Assembly: GCF_012163145.1 (NCBI RefSeq)
Contig: NZ_JAAVTX010000006.1
Coordinates: forward strand, 496,001 to 560,000
Length of the DNA stretch: 64,000 nt
Reading direction: 5' to 3'
From: Falsiroseomonas frigidaquae
GTDB lineage: Bacteria > Pseudomonadota > Alphaproteobacteria > Acetobacterales > Acetobacteraceae
Made by a program: the position numbers and the translations under genes. The notes beneath the pieces were generated by a model, which saw only the letters and a list, made by a program, of their open reading frames with translations, made no database searches and was not told the origin of the DNA. Below are positions 18,644 to 26,943 of this stretch, in pieces. Each line of letters starts with the position of its first letter. Position 1 is the first letter of the stretch.

Positions 18644-21600
18644 TCACCGTGTGACGGCGCTTTCCGCCCGCAACCCGTCCAGTCTGCCGGGCAGCCCGCG
18701 CGCGACATCCAGTTCCTGTTCCAGTCTCGGCAGGTCCGCCAGCCCGGCCACGCGATCCCCGGTGAGCAGGTTGAAGGTGCCGGAGAGCGGGCCGTCCGAC
18801 ATCCGCGCCTGTTCTTCCGCGCGCAGCTCCGCCAGCCCCGATTCGTCGCCCGCCAGGGTCAGCAGCGCCGCGATGCGGGCCACGATCGGCTTCTGCGCCT
18901 CCTCCAGCGCTGCCGGCGCGGGGGGTGCCACGCTGGCCAGATGCTGGCGCAGCGCCGCGGCGGCGCCGGCCCAATCCTGCTTCTCCTCCAGCAGCACGGC
19001 GAGCTCGGCCGCCGCCGCCGGCCCGGCCTGGCGGTAGCTGGCCACCGCCTCATCCGGTTCCCCGGCCCGCGCCTGGGCGCGTGCCTTCAGCAGCAGGCGC
19101 GACCGGGTGAGGCCGGGCGAGAGGCGCGCATCGCCGGTTTCCTCCAGCGCCTTCAGAGCGCCGCGCGCATCGCCGGCGCCCAGCGCCAGCCCGGCCAGCC
19201 TTGCGCCGATGCGGCCCTTGCCCTCCGCATCCGGGGCGCGTTCCACCGCGCCGCGCAGCACGTGGCGGGCGCGGTCCAGCAGGTCCAGCGCCGCCAGCCG
19301 GTCGGCCAGCGACCCCAGCGCCTGCTCGGTCGCCTCGCCCGGCGGCAGCATGTCGGCATGGGCGTCGTACAGCACCACCGCGGCCACCGGCGGCGAGCGA
19401 TCCAGCGCGCCCAGCAGGGCCTCCACCTGGCGCGTGCGCAGTCCGGGGGCGAGTTCCGGGAACATCGCCGCCGTCTCCCGCAGCAGGTCGAAGGCGCCCC
19501 GCGCATCGCCGGCCAGCATCCGCAGCTCCGCCAGGCGGGACCGCCCCTCCGTCTCCAGCGCATCGCCGCGCCAGGCGGCCAGGGTCGCCTCCAGCGCCGC
19601 CGCCGCGCCGGCCGCGTCGATCAGCCCGCGCGCCAGGCGCAGTTCCGCGGCGCGCCGCATGGCGATGGCCCGTGCCCGGCGATCCCGGCCCAGGATGAGC
19701 TGGTCATAGGCGGCCAGCGCCGGCTCCACGGCGCCTTCCGCTTCCAGCACCCTGGCGCGGGCCAGCGCCAGCGGCGGGTCGTCCTGGTCGCGGGTGGCGA
19801 GCAGGCGGCGCGCGGCATCCCCCTGCCCGCCCACGGCCAGCGCCTCCGCCGCCAGCGGGGCCAGCCGCGCCTGCAGCGGCGCGGGGTAGGACAGCAGCAG
19901 CGGCAGCCCGGTGGCGACGGCGGCGCCTGCCTCCTGCCCCCGGGCGGCGGCCAGCAGCGCGCGCCACAGCGCAATCTCGTCGGTCTGCGGCAGGCCGGGG
20001 TGATCCAGGCCCACCGCCTCCGCCAGCCTGCCACCCAGCAGCGCCGTGGCGCCGTGCAGGGCGCGGGCGCGCGGCTGTTCGGCCAGCACCGGGTCCTCCC
20101 GCAGCGCCAGCATCACCATCGCCTGCGCCTCCTGCGGCAGGCCCAGCGCCAGCAGCGCCTCCGCCACATGCAGGCGGGGCACCCCGCGGCTGAGCGGCGC
20201 GGCGGCGGCGACCGCGCTGGTGGCGTTGCGGACGCGTTCCTGCAGCCCGGCCAGATTCTCCGCCGGCAGGTCGAAGCTGCGCGTCATGGACGCGGCGGCG
20301 GCGGCGGCGCCCGGCACTTCCGGCCCCAGCGCAAGTTCCGCCCCCGGCGCGGCACCGGCCAGGAAGCGGCCGGGCAAGGCGCGCAGGGTCACGGTATCGG
20401 CGCGCGGCAGGATGGCGGCGCCGAGCCGCGTCGGCAGCAATTCGAAGATGGCGGCACGCCGGCCATGCGGCACCGCCTCCGCCCCGCCGCGCACGGTGCC
20501 GACCAGCAGCGCGGTGCCGGTCTCGGGGTCGAGGACGGAGACACTGCCACCGGCGTGTTCGGCGCGCAGCAGCAGGCGAGTGGGCGGGCCGGCCTCGATC
20601 TCGGGCAGGATGCCGCGCAGCCCGGCTTCCTGCGCCGGCTGGTCCAGCACCCAGGCATTGCCGAGCCGCCTCAGCCGGGGCGCGGCCAGGCCGGCGGCGG
20701 GCAGGCGCAGGGTCGTTGCCTCCGGCCCGGTGGTGCTCTCGGCGGCGGCCAGCGCCGGATTGCCGCGCAGCGCCGCGAGGTCCAGCGGCATCGGCATGTC
20801 GAGCACCAGCATCCAGATCCCGCCCCGCCGAAACAGCGCCGCGCCGACCTGCGCCGGGGCGGTGATGCTGATCACCGGGCCGGGCTGCAGGCGCACCGCC
20901 ACCGGGCGCTGGCTTTCGGCGGGTGGCAGGCTGGTGGCCGATGCCGGTTCCGCGGGCGCCGAGACCACTAGCGCCGAGATCGGGAGCGCCGAGACCGGGA
21001 GCGCCGAGACCGGGAGCGCCGAGACCGGGAGCGCCCGTTCGGCGGCTGCCGGCTGCGCGATTGCCGGTTGCGCGACACGCGCCGGGGCCGGCTGGGGCGG
21101 TGGCTGGGTTTCGGCCGCGGGCAGCACCTCCACCTGCACGGGCGCGCGCGGCGCGGCGGCGACAATGACGGCCGCCTCGGCGGGTGGCGGCGTCGCCGGC
21201 TGGAAGGGCGACCCGGCGGGTACGGCAACGGCGGCCCTTACAGGGGGGTTGGCAGGCGGGGCCGCGGGCGGGGCGCCGGCCTGGGCGCTGCCCTCCACCA
21301 CACGGGGCACGACACGGGATGGCGCCGGGCGCGGCGTGGCCTGGGCGGTGGCGCGCGTTGCGGAGGCCGGCTCCGGGCGCCCGCCGACGGCGCCGAACTC
21401 GGTGCGGCCGGGATCCAGCACATCCACCACCACGCGGTTGCCGAGGCGGAAATGCCGGATCGTCGCGCCGGGGGCCAGGCTGATCTCGGCGCTGTCGGTT
21501 GCGGTGGTCACGCCGAACACGTTGCGGGGCGGGCGGCGCAGCCCCGCCGCATCGAAGTTGGCGGGGCTGGTGAAGCGCAGCACCACGCGGCCATCGGATT

Positions 21601-21838
21601 GTTCGACACGGTAGGTGACGTTGCCGGGCCATTCGAAGACCACCCGGCCGAAATTGGCATGGTCGCCGACCCGGACGCCCACCCGGTCCTGCGCCCAGGC
21701 CGGGCCCGCCAGCAGCGTTCCCACCAGCAGCGCGCCCAGATGCAGCGTCCTGAAATGCGAAATCCCCGGATCCGGGGCGGCGGCACCGGAAAGGCCGCGC
21801 GAACCGCGCATCGGCAGCTTCCTTCCCGGTTTGGCCAT
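18644..21838 (-). CDS. Large periplasmic protein: AMIN-like N-terminus, Pro/Ala linker, TPR-like repeats
   Basis: A 1064-residue protein at the end of the chemotaxis/motor run. A signal-like segment (HLGALLVGTLLAGPAWAQ, about residues 32-49) is followed by an AMIN-like strand module (VVFEWPGNVTYRVEQSDGRV). A Pro/Ala-rich linker of about 200 residues includes a five-copy pentapeptide repeat (ALPVS type). The remaining ~600 residues are Ala/Leu/Arg-rich helices with TPR-like spacing (ALYLAQG-type pairs). It overlaps cheZ by ATGA. Position suggests a flagellar or motor role, as seen for TPR proteins beside motE in related bacteria, but this is not proven. Confidence 0.75.
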   Translation of the reverse strand: MAKPGRKLPMRGSRGLSGAAAPDPGISHFRTLHLGALLVGTLLAGPAWAQDRVGVRVGDHANFGRVVFEWPGNVTYRVEQSDGRVVLRFTSPANFDAAGLRRPPRNVFGVTTATDSAEISLAPGATIRHFRLGNRVVVDVLDPGRTEFGAVGGRPEPASATRATAQATPRPAPSRVVPRVVEGSAQAGAPPAAPPANPPVRAAVAVPAGSPFQPATPPPAEAAVIVAAAPRAPVQVEVLPAAETQPPPQPAPARVAQPAIAQPAAAERALPVSALPVSALPVSALPISALVVSAPAEPASATSLPPAESQRPVAVRLQPGPVISITAPAQVGAALFRRGGIWMLVLDMPMPLDLAALRGNPALAAAESTTGPEATTLRLPAAGLAAPRLRRLGNAWVLDQPAQEAGLRGILPEIEAGPPTRLLLRAEHAGGSVSVLDPETGTALLVGTVRGGAEAVPHGRRAAIFELLPTRLGAAILPRADTVTLRALPGRFLAGAAPGAELALGPEVPGAAAAAASMTRSFDLPAENLAGLQERVRNATSAVAAAAPLSRGVPRLHVAEALLALGLPQEAQAMVMLALREDPVLAEQPRARALHGATALLGGRLAEAVGLDHPGLPQTDEIALWRALLAAARGQEAGAAVATGLPLLLSYPAPLQARLAPLAAEALAVGGQGDAARRLLATRDQDDPPLALARARVLEAEGAVEPALAAYDQLILGRDRRARAIAMRRAAELRLARGLIDAAGAAAALEATLAAWRGDALETEGRSRLAELRMLAGDARGAFDLLRETAAMFPELAPGLRTRQVEALLGALDRSPPVAAVVLYDAHADMLPPGEATEQALGSLADRLAALDLLDRARHVLRGAVERAPDAEGKGRIGARLAGLALGAGDARGALKALEETGDARLSPGLTRSRLLLKARAQARAGEPDEAVASYRQAGPAAAAELAVLLEEKQDWAGAAAALRQHLASVAPPAPAALEEAQKPIVARIAALLTLAGDESGLAELRAEEQARMSDGPLSGTFNLLTGDRVAGLADLPRLEQELDVARGLPGRLDGLRAESAVTR
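20961..21035 (-). repeat. Five 15-bp tandem repeats inside the TPR gene
   Basis: Five in-frame 15-bp units of the type gagaccgggagcgcc (plus strand). The last three are identical and the first two differ slightly. They encode repeated A-L-P-V-S-like pentapeptides in the linker. Such an array can change copy number without breaking the frame. Confidence 0.9.
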
Positions 21839-22461
21839 CAGTCGAAATCCGCCATCAGCTTGTCGATATCCGCCTGGCTGACCCCGGCGCCCGGAAGCTG
21901 CGGACCATTCGCCAGGCGGCGGCCCTCCGTCTCATCCGGGTCCGCCGGCGCCGGCGGGGCGTGCTGCTCGGCTGCGCCTGCGGCGCCGCCGAAGCGGGAG
22001 ACCACCTGGTCCACCCGCGCCTCGATCGCCTTCAGCGCCGTCACCACCTTGCCGATGCGCTGGCCGGTGATGTCCTGGAAGCTGCAGGCCTCATAGATAC
22101 GGGTCACGGCAGTGGCCAGCGCATCCGCCTCGACGCCGCCGACCCGGGTGGCGACGCCCTCCAGCGTCTCGCATACGTCCAGGATCTCGTTTGTCGCCTG
22201 CGCGGTGTGGCCGACGATCGCGTCCAGCTCATCCGTCGCGGAGGGGATGTGGCTGAGCGTGATGTCGTCGACGCGGAGCGAGGCGATTTCCTGCTTGGCG
22301 CGCGCCACGGTGCGGCCGAGCCCTTCAAGCTCGGCCAGCAGCGAAGCCTCGACCACCGAAAGGTCGCCGGACATGGTGCCCAGCACGGCGCGCACCGCGG
22401 ATTCGATGCGCTGCCCTTCCGGTGCGAGGTCAGCCCCATTCGGGGCAATCCCGTCAGGCAT
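21838..22461 (-). CDS. cheZ: Chemotaxis phosphatase CheZ
   Basis: A 207-residue CheZ-type protein that speeds dephosphorylation of CheY-P. The long helical hairpin carries the active motif FQDITGQRIGK (about residues 128-138), and the extreme C-terminus QADIDKLMADFD matches the CheY-binding peptide of the family. A Pro/Ala/Asp linker connects the two. The gene overlaps cheY by 8 bases and the large TPR gene by 4 bases, so all three are likely co-translated. Confidence 0.9.
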   Translation of the reverse strand: MPDGIAPNGADLAPEGQRIESAVRAVLGTMSGDLSVVEASLLAELEGLGRTVARAKQEIASLRVDDITLSHIPSATDELDAIVGHTAQATNEILDVCETLEGVATRVGGVEADALATAVTRIYEACSFQDITGQRIGKVVTALKAIEARVDQVVSRFGGAAGAAEQHAPPAPADPDETEGRRLANGPQLPGAGVSQADIDKLMADFD

Positions 22462-22840
22462 TCGCCATCACCTTTTCGATCTTGCCGCGCAGCGTCTCGG
22501 CGTTGAACGGCTTCACGATGTAGTTGGAGACGCCGGCGGCCTTGGCGGCAACCACGTTCTCCGTCTTGCTCTCGGCCGTGATCATGATGAACGGCGTCGA
22601 TTTCAGGCGCGCATCGGCGCGGACCTCCTTCAGCAGGTCGAGGCCCGTCATCGGTGCCATGTTCCAGTCGCTGATCACCAGTCCGAAATTGCCGGCGCGC
22701 ATCTTCGCCAGCGCTTCCGCCCCGTCCGTCGCTTCCTCGACATTCTCGAAGTCGAGCTGCTTCAGCAGGTTACGGATGATCCGCAGCATGGTCTTGTAGT
22801 CGTCCACGATCAGAACGGAAGTGTTCTTGTCCATCAGCAT
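22454..22840 (-). CDS. cheY: Chemotaxis response regulator CheY
   Basis: A stand-alone receiver of 128 residues, closely following the enterobacterial CheY pattern (TMLRIIRNLLKQLDFENVEEA, then FGLVISDWNM). The acidic pair is at residues 13-14, phosphoacceptor Asp58, Thr88 and Lys110. It carries the motor-switch signal to FliM, whose gene is about 1.2 kb upstream in the same run. Start 22840 has AGGGG close upstream; the ATG at 22834 would also work. It is paired directly with cheZ. Confidence 0.93.
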   Translation of the reverse strand: MLMDKNTSVLIVDDYKTMLRIIRNLLKQLDFENVEEATDGAEALAKMRAGNFGLVISDWNMAPMTGLDLLKEVRADARLKSTPFIMITAESKTENVVAAKAAGVSNYIVKPFNAETLRGKIEKVMANA

Positions 22841-22879
22841 TGCGCCCCTGTTAACCACACACCGCCATCCTGGCGCCTC

Positions 22880-23584
22880 TCACTGTGCCGAAATGCGGGC
22901 CGCGCGCAGGCGCGCCAGTTCCGCCGTCAGCGACCGCGCCCGTTCGGGCAGCATGGCTCCCATCACGGGCGCGGCCTTCGCTTCGCGCATCTGGTCCATG
23001 ATCCGGACCAGCACGGGCATTTCGAGCTCGTTGAAGATCACCGCCGCATCGCGCGGGCGCATGCCTTCGTAGAGCTTCACCAGGCCACGCAGCCCGGCCT
23101 CCTCGCGCGCCGCGCGCTCGCGCTCCAGCGCCTCGAGCCGCCGTTGCAGCGCCACCAGTTCCTCCACCCGCTGCGCCAGGCGGCGCTCGGTGGCGGCGAC
23201 CATGGTCTCCCGCGCCACGGCCTGCGCCTCGCGCGCCTCGATCGCCGCACGGCGGGCGCGCAGCGATTCCAGCACGGCGCGCTCGGCCGCCTGCTCCGCC
23301 GCCTGCTCGGCGGTCGGCCCGGGCGCGGCCGGGGGCGGGACCGCGGGCGCGACCGGGGGCGTGGCCGCCCGCGTGGCAGGTGCCGCCGGGGGTGGGTCCG
23401 CGGCGCGGGCCGCCGTGATCATCGGCAGCATCGGCTCGCCGGCGCGCAGCATGCGCTCGAGCTTGGCGCCGGCCAGCAGCGCCATCACGCCGAAAGCCAG
23501 CGGCATCAGGCGCAGGCGCCGGATACGGAGCGGGGGAACGCGAAGCGGGGGAATGCGAAGCCCGGGAGCCTTGAGGCGGGGCAT
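22880..23584 (-). CDS. MotE family protein (motility chaperone)
   Basis: A 234-residue protein like alphaproteobacterial MotE. It has one N-terminal membrane helix (about 24-40), a Pro/Ala-rich stretch (60-95), then a coiled coil (about 96-165) and the conserved end block LVKLYEGMRPRDAAVIFNELEM plus VLVRIMDQMREAKAAPVMGAM. This last block is the diagnostic MgtE-N-like helix pair. Family members act in the periplasm on motor or stator assembly. It overlaps the DUF6468-like gene by 4 bases. The leader has repeated PPLR/IRRL motifs from a short GC-rich repeat. Confidence 0.85.
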   Translation of the reverse strand: MPRLKAPGLRIPPLRVPPLRIRRLRLMPLAFGVMALLAGAKLERMLRAGEPMLPMITAARAADPPPAAPATRAATPPVAPAVPPPAAPGPTAEQAAEQAAERAVLESLRARRAAIEAREAQAVARETMVAATERRLAQRVEELVALQRRLEALERERAAREEAGLRGLVKLYEGMRPRDAAVIFNELEMPVLVRIMDQMREAKAAPVMGAMLPERARSLTAELARLRAARISAQ

Positions 23585-24030
23585 CAGCGCCCGCCTCGCA
23601 GGGCACGCAGCAATTCGCGTTCCGCCTCGCTGCGCGGCGACTGGCCTGAGGCGGTGGCATAGCTGGCGGATTGCGCCGGGGCCTCGAGCGCCATCTCCGG
23701 TGCCGGGCGAGCCTGGCGGACCAGGCCATCCAGGCGATCGGCCAGTTGTTCCGCGCGCTCGGTCAGGAAGCGCAGATCCTCGCGCAGCGGCTCCGCCACC
23801 GCCACCCGCTCCGCCACGGAACGCCCCGCCTGCTCTGCGGTGGCACGCAGCCGGGCGAGCGCCGCCTCGGCCGCCTCGCTGGCCCGCGCAATGCCGGCGG
23901 CCCCGGCTTCCAGCGCCGCGCCTTCGCGCCGCAGCGCGCTGATCTGGCGTTCCAGCCGCCAGGCGAAGGGCACGGCAATGGCCATCAGCAGCAGCAGCGC
24001 GCCCTGCGAGATCCATTCCAGGGTGCTCAT
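23584..24030 (-). CDS. DUF6468-like membrane-anchored flagellar-cluster protein
   Basis: A 148-residue protein with an N-terminal membrane helix (about residues 8-24) and a following coiled coil (LERQISALRREGAALEAG to about residue 105). It ends in a basic tail SEAERELLRALRGG. This layout and its place between fliM and motE match the DUF6468 genes of Rhodospirillales-type flagellar clusters. Function is unknown; it probably reaches from the inner membrane into the cytoplasm or periplasm as a rod. Confidence 0.65.
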   Translation of the reverse strand: MSTLEWISQGALLLLMAIAVPFAWRLERQISALRREGAALEAGAAGIARASEAAEAALARLRATAEQAGRSVAERVAVAEPLREDLRFLTERAEQLADRLDGLVRQARPAPEMALEAPAQSASYATASGQSPRSEAERELLRALRGGR

Positions 24031-24040
24031 GCGATGATGC

Positions 24041-25168
24041 TCATGCGATCTGGCCCATCACCGCTTCGGCCGGAATTTCCCGCCCGCTGTCGATCCGCAC
24101 CGCCAGCCGGTTCTCCCGCCGGCCGAGCTGACCCGCGAACAGCGCGACATCGCCGCAGCGCAGCCGGACCGGCGCCCCAGGGGGGGAGGACAGGGTGATG
24201 CGGTCACCGACATTCAGCCGCAGCACCTGCGACAGCAGCATGGTCTGTTCGTCCAGCACCACATCCAGCGAGACATCCGTCTGGCGCAGTTCCTCCGCCA
24301 GGTGGGTTTCCCAGATGCTGTCGCGGCCGAAGCGCTCGCCCATGAATTGCTGCAGCAGCAGCTCGCGCACCGGCTCCAGCGTCGCATAGGGCAGCATGAT
24401 CTCGATGCGCCCGCCGCGATCCTCCATATCCACCCGTAGCCGGCCCAGCACGGCGGCATTCGACAGGCGGGAGATGGCGGCGAAGCGGGGGTTCACCTCC
24501 AGCCGGTCGAAGCGAAAGTCCACCGGGCACAGCGGCTCGAAGGCGGCGCGCAGATCGGCCAGCACCACCGTGATCAGGCGTTCCACCAGCGTGCGCTCGA
24601 TGGTGGTATAGGGCCGCCCCTCGATTCGCATGGCCGCGGTGCCGCGACGGCCGCCGAGCAGCACGTCCACGATGGAATAGATCAGGCTGCTGTCGACCAC
24701 GATCAGCCCGTAATTGTCCCATTGCTCCGCCTTGAACACCGCCAGCATGGCCGGCAGCGGGATCGAGTTCAGGTAGTCGCCGAAGCGCAGCGAGGTCATC
24801 GCATCGATCGAGATCTCCACATTGTCGGAGGTGAAGTTCCGCAAGGTGGTGGACATCAGCCGCACCAGGCGATCGAAGACGATCTCCAGCATCGGCAGGC
24901 GTTCGTAGGCGATCAGCCCGGCGGAGATGATCCGCTCGATGCCGCTTTCGCCGCTGTCGCCAGCCGGGCCGTTGTCGAAGCCCAGCAGGCTGTCGATCTC
25001 GGCCTGATTGAGCACCCGCGCGGCATCCGCGGCCGGCGCCGCCTCCACATCGTCGAAGGGGTCCGGCGCGGCGGCGCCATCGGCCTCGACGGAGGCGCCC
25101 CAGGCGGCGGCGAGCTCGTCCTCCTCCGCGCTGCCGCCGGCTTCCGGATTTTCTCCCTGGCCGCTCAT
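24041..25168 (-). CDS. fliM: Flagellar motor switch protein FliM
   Basis: A 375-residue C-ring protein that receives CheY-P. The usual N-terminal LSQxEIDALL motif is present as VLNQAEIDSLLGF at about residues 51-63, preceded by an unusually acidic, Ala-rich extension of about 45 residues. The middle domain has GDSGESGIERI and FDRLVRLMSTTLRNFTSDNVE, and the C-terminal SpoA domain ends VRIDSGREIPAEAVMGQI. The extended N-terminus may alter how CheY-P binds. It overlaps fliL by ATGA. FliN is not in the window. Confidence 0.94.
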   Translation of the reverse strand: MSGQGENPEAGGSAEEDELAAAWGASVEADGAAAPDPFDDVEAAPAADAARVLNQAEIDSLLGFDNGPAGDSGESGIERIISAGLIAYERLPMLEIVFDRLVRLMSTTLRNFTSDNVEISIDAMTSLRFGDYLNSIPLPAMLAVFKAEQWDNYGLIVVDSSLIYSIVDVLLGGRRGTAAMRIEGRPYTTIERTLVERLITVVLADLRAAFEPLCPVDFRFDRLEVNPRFAAISRLSNAAVLGRLRVDMEDRGGRIEIMLPYATLEPVRELLLQQFMGERFGRDSIWETHLAEELRQTDVSLDVVLDEQTMLLSQVLRLNVGDRITLSSPPGAPVRLRCGDVALFAGQLGRRENRLAVRIDSGREIPAEAVMGQIA

Positions 25169-25728
25169 TGCACCAGCAGTTCCATGAACAGCACATCGGT
25201 GATGCGCGCGGGCGTGGCGGCCAGCGTGGCGCGGGCGATCAGTTCTTCCCGCAGCCGATGCGTGCCGGCGCTGCCGCGCAGCTCATCCGGCCGCACTTCC
25301 CGCAGATAGGTCTGGAACAGGTCGAGCAGCCGGGGCATCGCCTCCGTCACCAGGGCGGCATCCTCCGCCTTGCTGATCTCCAGCTTGGCGCGCAGCCGCA
25401 CGAAGACCGGGCGGCGGCCCGGCGCGTTCAGGTTGGAGACGATCTCCGGCAATTCGACGAAGGCCGGCGGGCTGCGTGGCGGTGGCGCGGGTTCGGCTTC
25501 CGCCGCCGCAGCTTCCTCCGTCACCGGGGGTGGGCCCATGCCGAGCAGGCCGGGCAGGATGCCGCTGAACCACAGCCCGGCGCCGCCGCCCACCAGCAGC
25601 AGCACAGGCAGCAGGATCAGCAGCAGCTTCTTCTTGCCGCCGCCCTTCGCCGGTGGGGCTTCGCCCTCCGCCGCCGCATCCGTCTTGGCTGCCGCTGCCG
25701 CCGCCATGCTTCCGATCATGCCTTTCAT
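25165..25728 (-). CDS. fliL: Flagellar basal-body-associated protein FliL
   Basis: A 187-residue FliL, which stabilises stators and the motor. A Lys-rich patch (about residues 29-34) precedes one membrane helix (LLLILLPVLLLVGGGAGLWF, about 35-54). A periplasmic domain follows, beginning at ELPEIVSNLNAPGRRPVFVRLRAKLEI (region about 92-118) and ending ARITDVLFMELLVQ. The ATG at 25728 is taken as the start; 25719 and 25707 are close alternatives. It is the first gene of the fliL-fliM-motE-cheY-cheZ run. Confidence 0.9.
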   Translation of the reverse strand: MKGMIGSMAAAAAAKTDAAAEGEAPPAKGGGKKKLLLILLPVLLLVGGGAGLWFSGILPGLLGMGPPPVTEEAAAAEAEPAPPPRSPPAFVELPEIVSNLNAPGRRPVFVRLRAKLEISKAEDAALVTEAMPRLLDLFQTYLREVRPDELRGSAGTHRLREELIARATLAATPARITDVLFMELLVQ

Positions 25729-25913
25729 TCTGGCCCGGCTTGTTGGGGCCGGGTGGGGATCCGCTGGCGCCCAGGATGACGCGCACGGCTTAAGGAAGCC
25801 TTGCGGCGGGACGGTTGCCGCCGGCGGCACCCTGGCTTGCCGGGGGCACGGCCAATCCTGCCCCTCCCCCGGCAGAAGCTGCATGGGCCGGACCCCGTTT
25901 CACCGCCGCAGGG

Positions 25914-25930
25914 CTGGCACGCGGCTTGCG
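25914..25930 (+). promoter_or_regulatory. Sigma-54 promoter of flgF operon
   Basis: CTGGCACGCGGCTTGCG matches the sigma-54 consensus YTGGCACG-N4-TTGC, with GG at 25916-25917 and GC at 25928-25929 in correct spacing. Transcription should begin near 25941, 26 bases before the flgF ATG. It is on the plus strand only. Confidence 0.85.
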
Positions 25931-25966
25931 GTGCGCCCCGCAGAAGCGGAGCCCGAGACACACCCC

Positions 25967-26713
25967 ATGGACAGCCCCGGCTATATCGTCCTGTCCCGCC
26001 TGGTGGCGCAGACCCGCGCCAGCGCGGTGACCGCCAACAACATCGCCAATGCGGACACCCCCGGCTTCCGCGCCGCCCGCCCGCTATTCGGCACGGTGCT
26101 GGAGCGCCAGATGGACGCGCAGGTACCCTCCGGCGGCCGCGACCTGGCCTTCGCGCAGGACCGTGCCACCTGGCGCGACACCATGCCCGGCAGCCTCGCC
26201 ACCACCGGCAATCCGCTGGACCTGGCGCTGGCCGACCCGGAGGGGTTCTTCGTGGTGCAGACGCCGCGCGGCGAGCGCTTCACCCGCGCCGGCCGCTTCA
26301 GCCTGGATGCCGAAGGCCGCGTGGCCGATGCCGAGGGCAACACGCTGCTGAGCGCCGATGGCCAGCCGATCCGCGTGGCGCAGGGCGACAGCCGCATCGA
26401 GGTGCAGGGCGATGGCACGCTGCGGACCGAAAACGGCCCGGTCGGCCGCTTCCGCGTGGTTCGCTTCGCCGACCGCCAGCAGCTCAGCGCCGAGGGCGAT
26501 CGCCTGTTCGCCGCGCCGGAGACGATGCAGCCGACGCCGGTGGACCGCCCCGGCGTGGTGCAGGGCGCGGTGGAGGGCAGCAATGTCCGCCCCGTCATCG
26601 AGATCACCCGCATGACGGAGGAGCTGCGCGAGTTCCAGTTCGTCGCGCAGATGGCGGAGAAGGAGAGCGAGCGCCTCGGCTCCGCCGTCGATCGCATCCT
26701 CAGGCGCCGGTAG
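25967..26713 (+). CDS. flgF: Flagellar basal-body rod protein FlgF
   Basis: A 248-residue distal-side proximal rod protein. VAQTRASAVTANNIANADTPGFRA (residues about 13-36) is the axial-protein N-terminus. The mid part has LALADPEGFFVVQTPRGERFTRAGRFSLD, and the C-terminal helix (TEELREFQFVAQMAEKESERLGSAVDRIL) forms the D0 coiled coil. It starts 37 bases after the predicted sigma-54 -12 element. The order flgF-flgG-flgA-flgH is the standard alphaproteobacterial one. Confidence 0.95.
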   Translation: MDSPGYIVLSRLVAQTRASAVTANNIANADTPGFRAARPLFGTVLERQMDAQVPSGGRDLAFAQDRATWRDTMPGSLATTGNPLDLALADPEGFFVVQTPRGERFTRAGRFSLDAEGRVADAEGNTLLSADGQPIRVAQGDSRIEVQGDGTLRTENGPVGRFRVVRFADRQQLSAEGDRLFAAPETMQPTPVDRPGVVQGAVEGSNVRPVIEITRMTEELREFQFVAQMAEKESERLGSAVDRILRRR

Positions 26714-26727
26714 GGGTGCCCGGGACC

Positions 26728-26940
26728 ATGCACAGCCAACACATCGCCGCCCGGTCTTTCACCAACGCCGTGCCGGCGACGGCGAAGGGGATCCAGGCCA
26801 TGCACAGCCAACACATCGCCGCCCGGTCTTTCACCAACGCCGTGCCGGCGACGGCGAAGGGGATCCAGGCCATGCGCAGCCTGCACATCGCCGGCCCGGT
26901 TTCACAACAAGCCGTGCCGGCGACGGCGAAGGGGATCTAG
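26728..26940 (+). CDS. Repeat-made 70-residue reading frame ahead of flgG
   Basis: An open frame of 70 codons made of three 24-codon units, starting ATG at 26728, 26800 and 26872 and ending TAG at 26938-26940. Units one and two are identical. Unit three begins MRSLHIAG, exactly like FlgG. Each unit ends with an SD-like AAGGGGAT followed by the next ATG. It may be a translated leader, a decoy or a by-product of duplication. No known family. Confidence 0.35.
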   Translation: MHSQHIAARSFTNAVPATAKGIQAMHSQHIAARSFTNAVPATAKGIQAMRSLHIAGPVSQQAVPATAKGI

Positions 26941-26943
26941 TCC
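26728..26943 (+). repeat. Three 72-bp tandem repeats leading into the flgG start
   Basis: Period is exactly 72 bp: copies 26728-26799 and 26800-26871 are identical, and 26872-26943 is diverged. The flgG start at 26944 is a fourth partial copy (its first 20 bases equal those of copy 3). Each copy carries GAAGGGGATC plus an ATG 8-10 bases further on. Confidence 0.95.

Noticed and set aside
18485-20971. 828-codon plus-strand open frame
   Set aside because: Antisense to the TPR gene and running through a terminator hairpin.
25840-25860. Second sigma-54 site (CTGGCTTGCCGGGGGC)
   Set aside because: Spacing fits, but the -24 and -12 boxes are both degraded compared with the perfect site at 25914.
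26728-26943. CRISPR array
   Set aside because: The units are 72 bp, directly adjacent without spacers, and contain an SD and ATG related to flgG.
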